Positions 44,901-54,054 of a stretch of 64,000 bases of DNA are shown one piece after another. This DNA comes from Chrysopilus asiliformis (Eukaryota; Arthropoda; Insecta; Diptera; Rhagionidae), in contig OZ035963.1 in NCBI GenBank assembly GCA_964034945.1, positions 63,870,682-63,934,681 on the forward strand, in the 5' to 3' direction. The position numbers were made by a program, and so were the translations under genes. Within the stretch, counting starts at the first letter, position 1, and each line of letters starts with the position of its first letter. The notes under the pieces are model-generated. The model ran no database searches, was not told the DNA's origin, and saw nothing but the letters and a program-made list of their open reading frames with translations.

Positions 44901-45922
44901 TAAACACAAATGCAGGACCATGAAAAATATTCGACATGTATGAAAAGTTTCATAAAAATCGGGGAGTGACAATTCCGTAGGTTTGCTTGTAAGTGCTATG
45001 GATAGGACTAACAGAAAAAAAGTGAAAATTTGTTGCACAGTGTTATATTTCTTATTTAAGCAATTCATTAAAAATTTTCCATCAAAACAAATTTTTGATT
45101 AGGAATAATTTTTTTCTCTACCAAAAGTTTCTTTTTATGTCGTTTTCTGTTGATAATAAATGGCAAAATTAGGTAAATAAACATACAAATTGTGTAATTC
45201 AACAAAAAATTACATTAATGACAATTTTCTGTCTAATTATCCTGGATATTTGATGATTCACATCTTCTACGCTTTTAAATTGCTTCAAATTGTCGAAAAT
45301 CGTAAAAAAGAATATTTCCAAATTAAAACATTTTTTTTTGGTATTTGACAAGACGAGAAAAAACCATGAGTTTATAACGAAAAGGACTTTTGCTCCACAA
45401 AAATTTTACTTTGAACTTTGAGTAAACTAAGTAGCTTACAACTTTAGAGCATGTTTTGTATTTCCCAGAAAAAAAACCCTGTATCCTCCCTGCCTGACAG
45501 ACAAGTTAAGGATTCGATCCCGATTTCTTTCCCTCCTGAATTAAATAAATGTAATCCAGACGGGAGACCGACATCGGACAATCACTCATACCCACGTTTT
45601 TGCTTAGACTTTTTTTGAGGACACACAAAAAAAAACATCTACATGCCAAAGTGCAGATAAACGGGGAAAAGCGTAGGTGTACGGACTGCAAAAATATTTA
45701 ATGGACAACAGGTGAAATATTTCTGCGAATTTTAAATATGGAAAAAATTCTAATAAAAAATGGCTTTGAAAAGTTGAAAGATAGATTCCGGTATGGAAAA
45801 TGTTTCGAAAAATCATGAGAAAATTGCAAAAAACTATTTTATTTGTATGGGAGAGGGGGAGAGGGGGAGAGGGAAGGAATGGTCCAAACTTAGTCTAGCC
45901 ATTTACTAAAAACGTAGCTATA
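44901..45922. other. Unassigned AT-rich region
   Basis: No gene is recognised. GGGAGAGGGGGAGAGGGGGA and GGAATGGTCC at 45.84-45.89 kb are the purine tract and start of a truncated module copy. Confidence 0.45.
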
Positions 45923-46194
45923 CACTCAGAAAAATGGAGGCTAACTCGACGTCCTACATACGGCGTAATTGGCCTCGGGCAGGCGCGCGTTCGCCTGCAT
46001 GTGGGCAAGTTAAACTGAGTTGACCTGTGGTCGGAGAAATTCTGAAATTAAGCCACCAGCAGGTGAAGTAGGGCATTGGGAGCTGCACGAGTTGACCTTA
46101 GATAGGTTAACTCTGACCGCTAGCTGGCTTACAGACACCTCTGTAAGGTCAGAGTTAACCTGACAAAAAGTTGACCTGGACATTTTTCTGAGTG
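45923..46194 (+). mobile_element. 272-bp CACTC MITE, copy 7
   Basis: Same ends and length, TA on both sides (45921-45922, 46195-46196). It shares GACGTCCTACATACGG with copy 5, so these two may be closest relatives. Confidence 0.93.
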
Positions 46195-47873
46195 TACAAA
46201 ATTTCAAGTCTCTAGCTCAAAAAGCGACTTTGACTTTGAATATTTTGAAAAAAAAGATTTCAACATAAAATTCCTTTTAAAATCCATAATTTTTTTCTAA
46301 ATCTCCTGACTTCAAAAATTGGGAAAAAAATAAAATATTGTGCACGATTTTCCTGTTAATTTTCCGACAACATAAAGTTGTTACCCGGAATACTTGAGAC
46401 CGGAAAATTTTGGTCTAGGAATTTTTCAAAATTCTCTTCGCAATACTTCTTTTCATTATTTGGCAGCCGTTATTAAAAAACTGTGACCTTTTTCACTAAA
46501 AAAAAAACGACTTCCCATCAAATATGTTACGCTTGGCATATGGTATGGGGTGGGAGTGCAAGGACATGAGCTCCCGTCGAAGGCGGCAGAAAAACCATTA
46601 TTGTAGACACACGGGAAAAACGTCCTAGGAAAAAATCCTGAAAATATATGGGCAAACTGTTGCGCTTCACATGTTGATGGCCGTGACCGATCGGTGCCCG
46701 GCAGGATGCGCAAACTCGGTGAATTTTCGGTGAGCATAGAAGCCGCAAGGAGGGCAGATCTCAGCGAGAACCTGGGGAAATCCTTGACGAAGCGACATCA
46801 AGGAGTCGAATGAGAGAATCGAATACTGGGAGATCCTGACGTGTGTTGTCATGTGTGTATGCGTGAGTTTTCATGGGCGAGCATTGGTAAATATGAAAAA
46901 CGTTTTGCAGTCGTCGGGCCGTCGGTTGGTCGACAGGAAGTGTTCATGGCCGGCGACCACCTGCTGGATTGCCCGACCCAATTTCGTGTTCAGTGGGATT
47001 TTACACTCGCACGTAAAAGAGTGGTTTGTCAATAGAATAGAACTGGAAACCGACAGGCAGTGGGCGGATGATGTCCTTTAGGCAGGCACGAGGTTTGTTG
47101 ATGATGAAGATGACCAGGCAGCTAGGCGGCAGGACATCCAACAAACTGTTGCTGCATTAGCAAATCGCTAATGACTGCCATCAACATTTGGGAGCTATAC
47201 TAGGATAGCTGTTGGATGGAATAGCGTAATCCTTCGCGTAATCGCTGCCCGTAGACCTAGTCCCGAATATGAATAGCGACAGGATTTAATTTAAAAACTT
47301 TCTCTTACCTGTAATGTTCAACGAATTTCATTTAGACAGGTAGCTGTACAAAGGATATAATGGTACGAGTATTTACTGTAAAAGAATGAAATTTTGATAT
47401 GTCTGGTAGTAGCAGGGAATAAATTGTTTCGCTAATGAGTTTTTCATTTGTAAAATGACTTCATTTTGTTGACTAAAATATCCAGCACATGTGGTGCTTT
47501 TTTTTTTAAAAAAAAAAACATGATTTTGTAAAGAGAATCTGTCCACCTCATCGTGATTCATGGAAATTAGTCAATCCTGAAATGTTTTAGGTATTTGTGG
47601 TGAAATCTAATTGCATTAAACTAATTTAACTACGGTAGATGAATATAATCTCCACATAAAAGGGAAATATTTTAAATCCAAATTAATACCACGAAATTAA
47701 TTGGCCGTATTTGATTGTTCGTGCATTATTCAACTCATAAAATATTAAATTTCAGCTTCTGATTTTAGTCTGAATTACTTAATAATGGATTTAAAAAACT
47801 AAATGTGTTGTTAGTGAAATTCCACATAATTTTTGTTTGTTTTTTTTACAAAACTTCAATTTACTGAAAACTA
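46195..47873. other. Unassigned region with a GC-richer island
   Basis: 46.5-47.3 kb has higher GC than its surroundings. A plus-strand open stretch at 46841-47035, without an ATG start, reads protein-like in its middle (for example GRQEVFMAGDHLLDCPTQFR) but matches no family I know, and overlapping minus-strand frames are equally open. It may be a lone exon or chance. Confidence 0.3.
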
Positions 47874-47950
47874 CACTCAGAAAAATGGAATAAAACTCGT
47901 CGACTGCAGTATGCAATATGTATGTAAATGGCTTCCTGCAGAAAATTTTA

Positions 47951-48505
47951 TGGTTCAACCACAGTGAAGGCGGCAAGCGGCAGCGGCGACGGCGGGCGGC
48001 ATGGCGCCGCCACACATACCGCCGAGCCAGCTACAATGATAGCGGCACCGTCGGCATATGCTTCTGTCAAAATTGAAACATCAAAACTTATTTAATTCGT
48101 CCGCTACTTCGCTCCATTTATTTTCCTTGATGTCTATGCTTTTATATTGAGGATGCGCCAAATCGTAGTGCATTGGATTTCCTTTTACAAACTCGATTAA
48201 TTTTTTCTCCGTTGTCGGCATCTTGCGAAACGTCAAAAAAACTGCATAGAATGTGGCGCCGAATGTGGCGGTTGTCACAAAACAACGAAGAAAAATCGGC
48301 ATAGAATGTGGCGCCGAATGTGGTGGTTTTCATAAAACATTTTGGGCGGCGGCGGCAAGTTTGACTTGGATTCAAACTCGGCAGCGACGGAAAAAGTGCG
48401 CTGCCGTTGCCGCTGTATTGTAGCAGCTCTCGTTGCGCTACATTAGTGCAAAAAAAAAAATGCCGCCCACCGCTGCCGCTTGCCGCCTTCACTGTGGTTG
48501 AACCA
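47951..48505. mobile_element. PIF/Harbinger deletion derivative, 555 bp
   Basis: Perfect inverted ends of at least 36 bp start TGGTTCAACCACAGTGAAGG. They are flanked by TTA on both sides (47948-47950, 48506-48508), the Harbinger duplication. A 54-bp direct repeat with ATAGAATGTGGCGCCGAATG occurs at about 48.25 and 48.30 kb. It keeps a piece of a MADF protein on the minus strand but no transposase. Confidence 0.92.
48081..48221 (-). pseudogene. MADF-domain protein fragment in a Harbinger element
   Basis: A 46-residue frame from the ATG at 48221 contains the first half of a MADF (Adf-1-type Myb/SANT-like) domain: KLIEFVKGNPMHYDLAHPQY followed by KENKWSEVADELNKF. The full domain is about 80-90 residues, so helix 3 and everything after is missing and the frame runs into a stop next to the element's inner terminus. 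PIF/Harbinger elements are known to encode a second, Myb/SANT-like DNA-binding protein beside the transposase. This is inferred to be a relic of that gene left by internal deletion, not a working host transcription factor. Confidence 0.75.
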
Positions 48506-48650
48506 TTAGCCTATGTTAGCAGCGCGTTCACTTGCGTTTCGAAAAGTGAAAATATGTTAACCTGTGTTAGGAAAAATTAAAAAAGTACACCTGCAGCAAG
48601 TAAAGTAAGGTGTAAGGAGCTGCACGGGTGGACTTGTGATAGATATTTCG

Positions 48651-48961
48651 AGAATATAATGTAATGTAATGGATATCTCCATTGAAAATTGCAGTGGTCA
48701 GTCATGGGGGTTAATGGTGGGTAATGAGAGGTAATGGGGAGTAATGGGGAGTATAGGGGGGGGGGGTCGCTGATCACGAATCCGTTATCCGTTTTTCGAT
48801 AGCTCTCACGGTTTTCCAGGGCGCCTGGGGTCGCCTCAAAGAATTATGCTACCTCAAAATAAACAATCAGACAAAAAATAGGAAAAAATTTTTTTTGGCA
48901 CAAAAAAAGCATGGACTTGGCTACTTCAATCTTACAGATTCTTCAATTTTTTCAAATCCTA
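48651..48961. repeat. Low-complexity GTAATGGGGA run and spacer
   Basis: TAATGTAATGTAATGG at 48.66 kb and GTAATGRGGAGTAATGGGGA with a G run at 48.71-48.77 kb form a short purine-rich simple repeat. Nothing else is recognised up to the next Helitron end. Confidence 0.6.
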
Positions 48962-49200
48962 TCCTATAATATAATACGAGGAATGTTTGCACAAACGATC
49001 TCGAAAACCCGCCTAACGATTTTCACGAAACTTGGAGGCTAGGGATTTTCGGGGACAAAACCCCGATCTAGATAGGTCTCACCTCTGAGAAAATTCCCCT
49101 CGATACCCCTCGCCTGGTATTTTCGAATTGGGTGGTCCGATTTTAATGAAACTTTACAGTATTACTAAGGGGGCTAAGGGCTTTCGATTTTTCCACTAGA
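48962..49200 (+). mobile_element. Helitron-like element, family 2, 5' part
   Basis: It begins A|TCCTATAATATAATACGAGG, the reverse complement of the end at 59422. TGCACAAACGATCTCGAAAA, CGCCTAACGATTTTCACGAA, CTAGATAGGTCTCACCTCTG and CCCCTCGCCTGGTATTTTCG then match family 2 in order. The match fades after about 49.20 kb, so the 3' limit is unknown; the CCGAGC hairpin of the other copy is not seen. Confidence 0.75.
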
Positions 49201-50499
49201 AAATTATTTGGGATTAGCACTATATGGTCATGATATGTGTGGTTTTTATCTGCTCTAACAAAAAGAAAAGATCGAGCTTGTCAAATGTTCAGGAAAACCC
49301 TAATTTTGGCCAAAATTTAGACCAAATTCGACACTGTGCGCCGGAAAAACACCTAAATTAGGGACTGTTCCAACTAATCCGGGGCGTATGATTAGCTTAT
49401 TTATAAGGTGCACCACCTCTACATTTTTTTAGATCGTCTCTTCACAAAAATCAACTTAAAAAAATTCTGGGTTATTCTAATAAAAATTCCAGTTTCATGG
49501 GTGAAAATTCGTAATCTTTGGTTTTAAATGATTTAAGTGAAGCAGAATCCTTTAATGATTCCAGCACGTATCCACTATTGACTGAAAAAAAATACAAACA
49601 GGATAAAATTTACGATTCTATTTAATCAATACACCTCATCAGAATCAATTTCTTGTTTAAAGCGCATAATGTTTTCGCCTGACGATCCTTTTGGCTTCCT
49701 GGATTTATGTGTAGAGTTTAGTGTATCATTTAAATCCATCGTTAACCCTTTAGTCCACAATAATCTTAAACAATGTCTTAAATGACAAAGTTTTACGATC
49801 ATAAATTAATGTCAAACCAAGAAAATTTATTACTCATTAATTACCTCAGCACCACCACCACCCCACCGTAACACAGAGTAGCAAACAAACATTGCCAAGG
49901 AGGGATTTTGTCTTTTCTTACAGTTAAAAATGTTTTTTTTTTCGGTCTTGTTAGGAATTTTGTTATTTATTTCAGGGGTGGTTTTGTGTTGTGTTTAATC
50001 CAAAAATCGTAATCAATCAATGTTTTAATTAAGAACTCATTACTTTCATTGACCGTCGTTCATTATTTAATGGATGGCATAGGAATTGAAAGATTCAATG
50101 TTAGTAAGTTGAACTTTGGTGTATGTTTGAAAGATTTTGCACGTTACTAGCCAAAGGGCATGCAGTTTTGAACCGTAAAATTCTGAGATATTATTCGCTT
50201 GGGAAAATATTTTTGATATCAAAAAACATTTTTATGAAACTAAAATATTTGCAAATTTATTTTCAACTTTGACAGAACTTATTTTATGATAAATCACATG
50301 AAAAACTGCTATTTTAGATAATGTTCTGAAATTTTACATCAGTTTTGGTTTGCGAACTATGTAAGTAAAGATTTTGTAATAATGAAGATTGATGTAGGTT
50401 GATTTATGAAAACAAATGAAAAATATCGAACGTAACCAGATTTTCTTATAGAAAATTTACGTTTCTGCGCTATTTATACTATAACACGACAAATAAAAT
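49201..50499. other. Unassigned AT-rich region
   Basis: No gene is recognised. The first 200 bp may be the rest of the Helitron-like element above. Confidence 0.4.
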
Positions 50500-50746
50500 G
50501 AGGCGTTAAAAGCTAGAGTGGACCAACCGACATGTCGAAATCGTGAATTTTTTTGTGTTTGAATCACTATTGCGAGTGAGTTTTTAGATAAAAATGTTTG
50601 GATGCACAAAAGAACATTTCAACATTGAGTAATAAAGTCCACAGAAATTTTTTTTTCCAAAAATTTACAGTCAATAATAGTACAAAAGTGGAAAAGCTTC
50701 AAAAACTCGATTATGTGGCTTGGTCCACTCTAGCTTTTAACGCCTC
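50500..50746. mobile_element. 247-bp MITE with GAGGCGTTAAAAGC ends
   Basis: Perfect 26-bp inverted termini begin GAGGCGTTAAAAGCTAGAGT. The 4-bp word AAAT lies on both sides (50496-50499, 50747-50750), although in such AT-rich DNA this could be chance. No coding frame. Superfamily unassigned. Confidence 0.78.
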
Positions 50747-50994
50747 AAATATTTGCTTATATAAAAAAAAATGTCTTTTTACCAAATTTGAAATATCTCG
50801 AAAATGGTAAAAGATATTGATTTATTGTAAAAGGCAAAAATGTAGAGAATTTTAATATCTTTAATTCTTCTTTCAAGTGTTTTTTCAAACAGCCGTTAGC
50901 TTTCAAAAAATTAGAAAAAAATCTATTTTTTTGAAATTTTAATAAAAATATCTTAATACTAGTAAAAGATATCGAATAATATTAAAAGACAAAT

Positions 50995-51300
50995 GTGGTA
51001 AATATTATCTTAAATTTATTTCATATTTATAATGAAGTAGCAAAAAAGAAGGAAGGAATTTTCCGATTTCGCCCGTTCAAGAGCTTAGCCTTGTCATTTA
51101 TGAGAAATGGGACTGCTGAAAATTTCAAGTCTCTAGATCAATCCTTTCGAGAGTCACGGTCCTCACGGACAGACAGACGGATGGACGGATGAACGGAAGG
51201 ACGGAATTTTTTCGAAAATTGTGAGTTGTATTGAAAAATTTGTGAATTTCTAATAGAATTTTACATAACTTATTCATACATCAAAATTCTGTTGAACCAC
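50995..51300 (-). repeat. Module copies bordering the 11-bp minisatellite on the left
   Basis: GAAAATTTCAAGTCTCTAGA with a short GACAGACAGACGGATGGACG run is followed by TTTTACATAACTTATTCATA and CATCAAAATTCTGTTGAACC ACTCCTTCTC, a reverse-orientation module end. Confidence 0.7.
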
Positions 51301-51893
51301 TCCTTCTCGGCTCATCTCCGCTCATCTCCGCTCATCACCGCTCATCTCCGCTTCTTCTCCACTCTTTCTCCGCTCCTTCTCCGCTCCTTCTCCGCTCCTT
51401 CTCCGCTCCTTCTCCGCTCCTTTTCCGCTCCTTCTCCACTCCTTCTCCGCTCCTTCCCCGCTCCTTCTCCCCTCATTCTCCGCTCCTTCTCCGCTCCTTC
51501 TCCGCTTCTTCTCCACTCCTCCGCTCCTTCTGCGCTCCTTCTCCGCTTCTTCTCCACTCCTTCTCCGCTTCTTCTCCACTCCTTCTCCGCTCCTTCTCTG
51601 CTCCTTCTCCGCTCCTTTTCCGCTCCTTCTCCGCTCCTTCTCCGCTCCTTCTCCGCTCCTTTTCCGCTCCTTCTCCGCTCCTTCTCCGCTCCCTCTCCGC
51701 TTCTTCTCCACTCCTTCTCCGCTCCTTCTCTGCTCCTTCTCCGCTCCTTTTTCGCTCCTTCGCCGCTTCTTCTCTGCTCCTTCTCCGCCTTCTCCGCTCC
51801 TTCTCCGCTCCTTCTTCGCTTCTTCTCCGCTCCTTCTCCGCTCCTTCTCCGCTCCTTCTTCGCTCCTTCTCCGCTCCTTCTCCGCTCCTTACA
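51301..51893. repeat. Minisatellite, 11-bp CTCCTTCTCCG unit
   Basis: About 53 copies of an 11-bp pyrimidine-rich unit with a perfect purine strand (GGAGAAGGAGC) and frequent point variants. The left edge uses a CTCATCTCCG variant. Since 11 is not a multiple of 3, all frames stay open (up to 225 codons of Ser/Pro/Leu), and none is a gene. It sits between two module copies, exactly where other modules carry a single GGAGAAGGAGTGGTCC. Confidence 0.96.
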
Positions 51894-52040
51894 AATGACA
51901 TACTTTTTTCCTATTTTCTCTAACAGGGTTGATCGTATCGAAAAATGTATAAAGACGAAATGTGTTTAGAATATCATTTTGCATAACCGTTCTGTACATA
52001 AAAATTCACTCGTCCCCGCCTCCCTTTCCTATAGAAATGG
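51894..52040 (-). repeat. Module copy bordering the minisatellite on the right
   Basis: TTTTCTCTAACAGGGTTGAT, AAATGTGTTTAGAATATCAT and GCATAACCGTTCTGTACATA are a reverse-orientation module. Confidence 0.7.
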
Positions 52041-52682
52041 ATTTTTTTTTAGATAACAATTTTGTGTTTCCTTACATAGAGTATTTGACGATTGTCAATT
52101 TAAGCTTTTCTTATATTTTTCTACATAATTATCCCAAAATATGCTCGAAAATTAACTTTTCAAGCATTGATATCTCATTAATTTATTAAATTTCTGTCAA
52201 TTAAATGTAAACGTTGTTTGAAATAAACAACAGCTGGTAATTTGATTTTCCACAACAGAATAACTTGTGTTATTTTATATAAAATGTTGCCATTAACAGA
52301 CATTTTCTACGGCACTTTTCCATTCAACGGAAAAGAAAATGCGAAAAAATATCCAAAAAAAGAATGTAATTCGTCCTCGATGTCGTCCTTGTTAAATTCT
52401 CCTTTCCGAAAATCATTTCAAATAAGAAATTCGCTTCTATTAGGATGGCTCAATGGCATCTGAGGTGCTTTCCTTACAGTCGTCGGTGTGTAGGAGAGAG
52501 CAACAAAGAAATTCGGATGTATCAATTTTAATACCCCTGCTACCACCTTCTGGAACAATTGAGCTGAAAAAAAATCTGATGTAATAAATATCAAATGTCA
52601 CCATATGAGTTTCATATATCTGAACTTTAACTAGGAGACTTTTTTTCTAATACCTCTTAAACGGAAATTGTTAAAATTCTAA
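52041..52682. other. Unassigned AT-rich spacer
   Basis: No gene or repeat end was recognised. Confidence 0.4.
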
Positions 52683-52810
52683 GTGCCGTTTGCACCAACG
52701 AAACTTAGCAACTTATGCAAAACTTAATTTATTTAAGTCCCAGAGTTTCTACGGCTTAAGCAGGCTAACCGCAACTTAGTTTTTTTAAGAATAGTACGCG
52801 CAAACGGGCC
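52683..52810. mobile_element. 128-bp TAA-flanked MITE
   Basis: TAA lies at 52680-52682 and 52811-52813. Ends GTGCCGTTTGCACC and GCGCAAACGGGCC are inverted repeats. The inside has several CTTAAG/AACTTAG half palindromes. PIF/Harbinger type by target duplication. Confidence 0.78.
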
Positions 52811-53018
52811 TAAGTAATTTTACATTTCCTGTAATTAATTACAAATGTTGTAATTCATCCATGGTTCGCAGTCCATGTAAAACTGTAGGTGCGAATCAAG
52901 GAAGAAATTGTTTTGAAACCTGTATTAAGGAGGCCCAGGCTCTTCGAGAGCTGTTCCGCTCTCAAAAAGTTAAGACGTTTTTGAGATACTCTACAGCGGG
53001 AGCGGTGGTGGCACACCA

Positions 53019-53191
53019 GGAGTGGTATTCCGTAATTTGTTTCAAGCGCTTGTTTCGAGCTAGAAGAAAAAGTAGTATTTGCTGTCTCTGTTTCGACCAA
53101 AATAAATGACCGGGCGAAACAGAGATAGCGAATATCGCTTTTTCTTCTAACTCGAAACAAACGATTGAGACAAGTTTCGGAATACCACTCC
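53019..53191. repeat. 173-bp near-palindrome, possible long hairpin
   Basis: Both arms of about 75-80 bp start GGAGTGGTATTCCG, share CTTGTTTCGAG and AGAAGAAAAAG in mirror order, and close at GTCTCTGTTTCG/CGAAACAGAGA around a loop of about 18 bp. There are a dozen or so mismatches and small gaps. No target duplication was found. It could be an old MITE or a source of hairpin RNA. Confidence 0.85.
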
Positions 53192-53562
53192 AGGTTTTGA
53201 TACCCACGAAAATCGGTTTTCTAAGAAAAAGGACACATTTTTGGTCGTTGAAACGTTTACGATTTTTTAAAATTGCGAAAAAGTTTTACAAAAGGCAGAA
53301 GGAGGATATGAATCCTACGTTTATTAGGGACAACATTTAACGTATATTATTTGTCTTGAAAATCACGGATTTTTACCCCAATTTAACGTTTTTTCACAAA
53401 AAAAAAAAAACCAAAATTTTAGGGTGTGGAAAAACCGAATCACACAAAATTACGCTGATAAAGTTTTTCTGACTAGTATGAACAATTTTTAATCCAGTCT
53501 TTGAGAGTCCCATCTGCCTCTTTTACTCGTAAACCTCTCGCTTTTTCAGCTACTTTTCGTAA
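53192..53562. other. Unassigned spacer
   Basis: No gene or repeat end was recognised. Confidence 0.4.
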
Positions 53563-54054
53563 TCATACTAATATATAAAAATGAGTTGGTGTCTGTCTGT
53601 CTGTCTGTCTGTCTGTTCCTCTTTCACGCAAAAACGGCTGAACCGATTGACTTGAAATTTGGCATGAGTGTCTGTGGTAGTTCTGGTTCCAACATAGGCA
53701 TACGGAAAAGTAGCGCGAGGGGTGGGGGAGTAAGGGGAGGGGGTAAAGTGATTTCGAAACTTAGTTTTTGCGCTGTTACTCTTTCGCGGGGAAACTACTG
53801 AACCGATTGGCTTGAAATTTGGCATACATGTTCGTCGGTGGTCCAGCCCCAACATAGACCCATTAAAAAGTAGCCCGAGATGTGGGGGAGTAAGGGGAGG
53901 GGGTAAAGTGATCTCGAAACTTAGCTCTTCCTCTATGTTACCCTTTCGCGGGGAAACTACCGAGCCGATTGGCCTGAAGTTTAGCTCCAACAAAAAAAAA
54001 AAAAAAAAAAAAAATGAAAAAACTTAACTCAGCAACGACGGGTATGCAAGCTAG
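53563..54054 (+). mobile_element. Helitron-like element, family 1, 492-bp three-unit form
   Basis: Same termini as the 40.3 kb copy (A|TCATACTAATATATAAAAA ... GGGTATGCAAGCTAG|T). It holds three internal units, each with ACCGATTGGCTTGAAATTT-like and CTTTCGCGGGGAAACTAC words, where the 316-318 bp copies have two. The middle unit has GGTCCAGCCCCAACATAGAC, which is also seen in the truncated copy at 36.7 kb. Confidence 0.93.

Larger units (their letters stand above)
47874..48650 (+). mobile_element. Old, diverged CACTC MITE relative, split by another element
   Basis: The left end CACTCAGAAAAATGG is intact at 47874. After the Harbinger insertion the sequence resumes with GTTAACCTGTGTTAGGAAAA, CACCTGCAGCAAGTAAAGTA and GGAGCTGCACGGGTGGAC, clearly aligned to but diverged from GTTGACCTGTGGTCGGAGAA, CACCAGCAGGTGAAGTAGGG and GGAGCTGCACGAGTTGAC of the young copies. 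The right terminus is lost. Confidence 0.75.

Noticed and set aside
45500..45530. GGATTCGATCCCG resembling a tRNA B box
   Set aside because: No A box, no acceptor or anticodon stems at the required distances.
6468..46207. Open frames of 64-80 codons repeated on both strands in every CACTC MITE, looking like a conserved gene family
   Set aside because: The frames are open on both strands because the copies are nearly identical DNA; the sequence is terminal repeats and a hairpin, with no start context or domain.
51292..51969. 225-codon Ser/Pro/Leu-rich frame and Lys/Arg/Glu-rich antisense frames
   Set aside because: Produced by the 11-bp minisatellite, whose period leaves all frames open.
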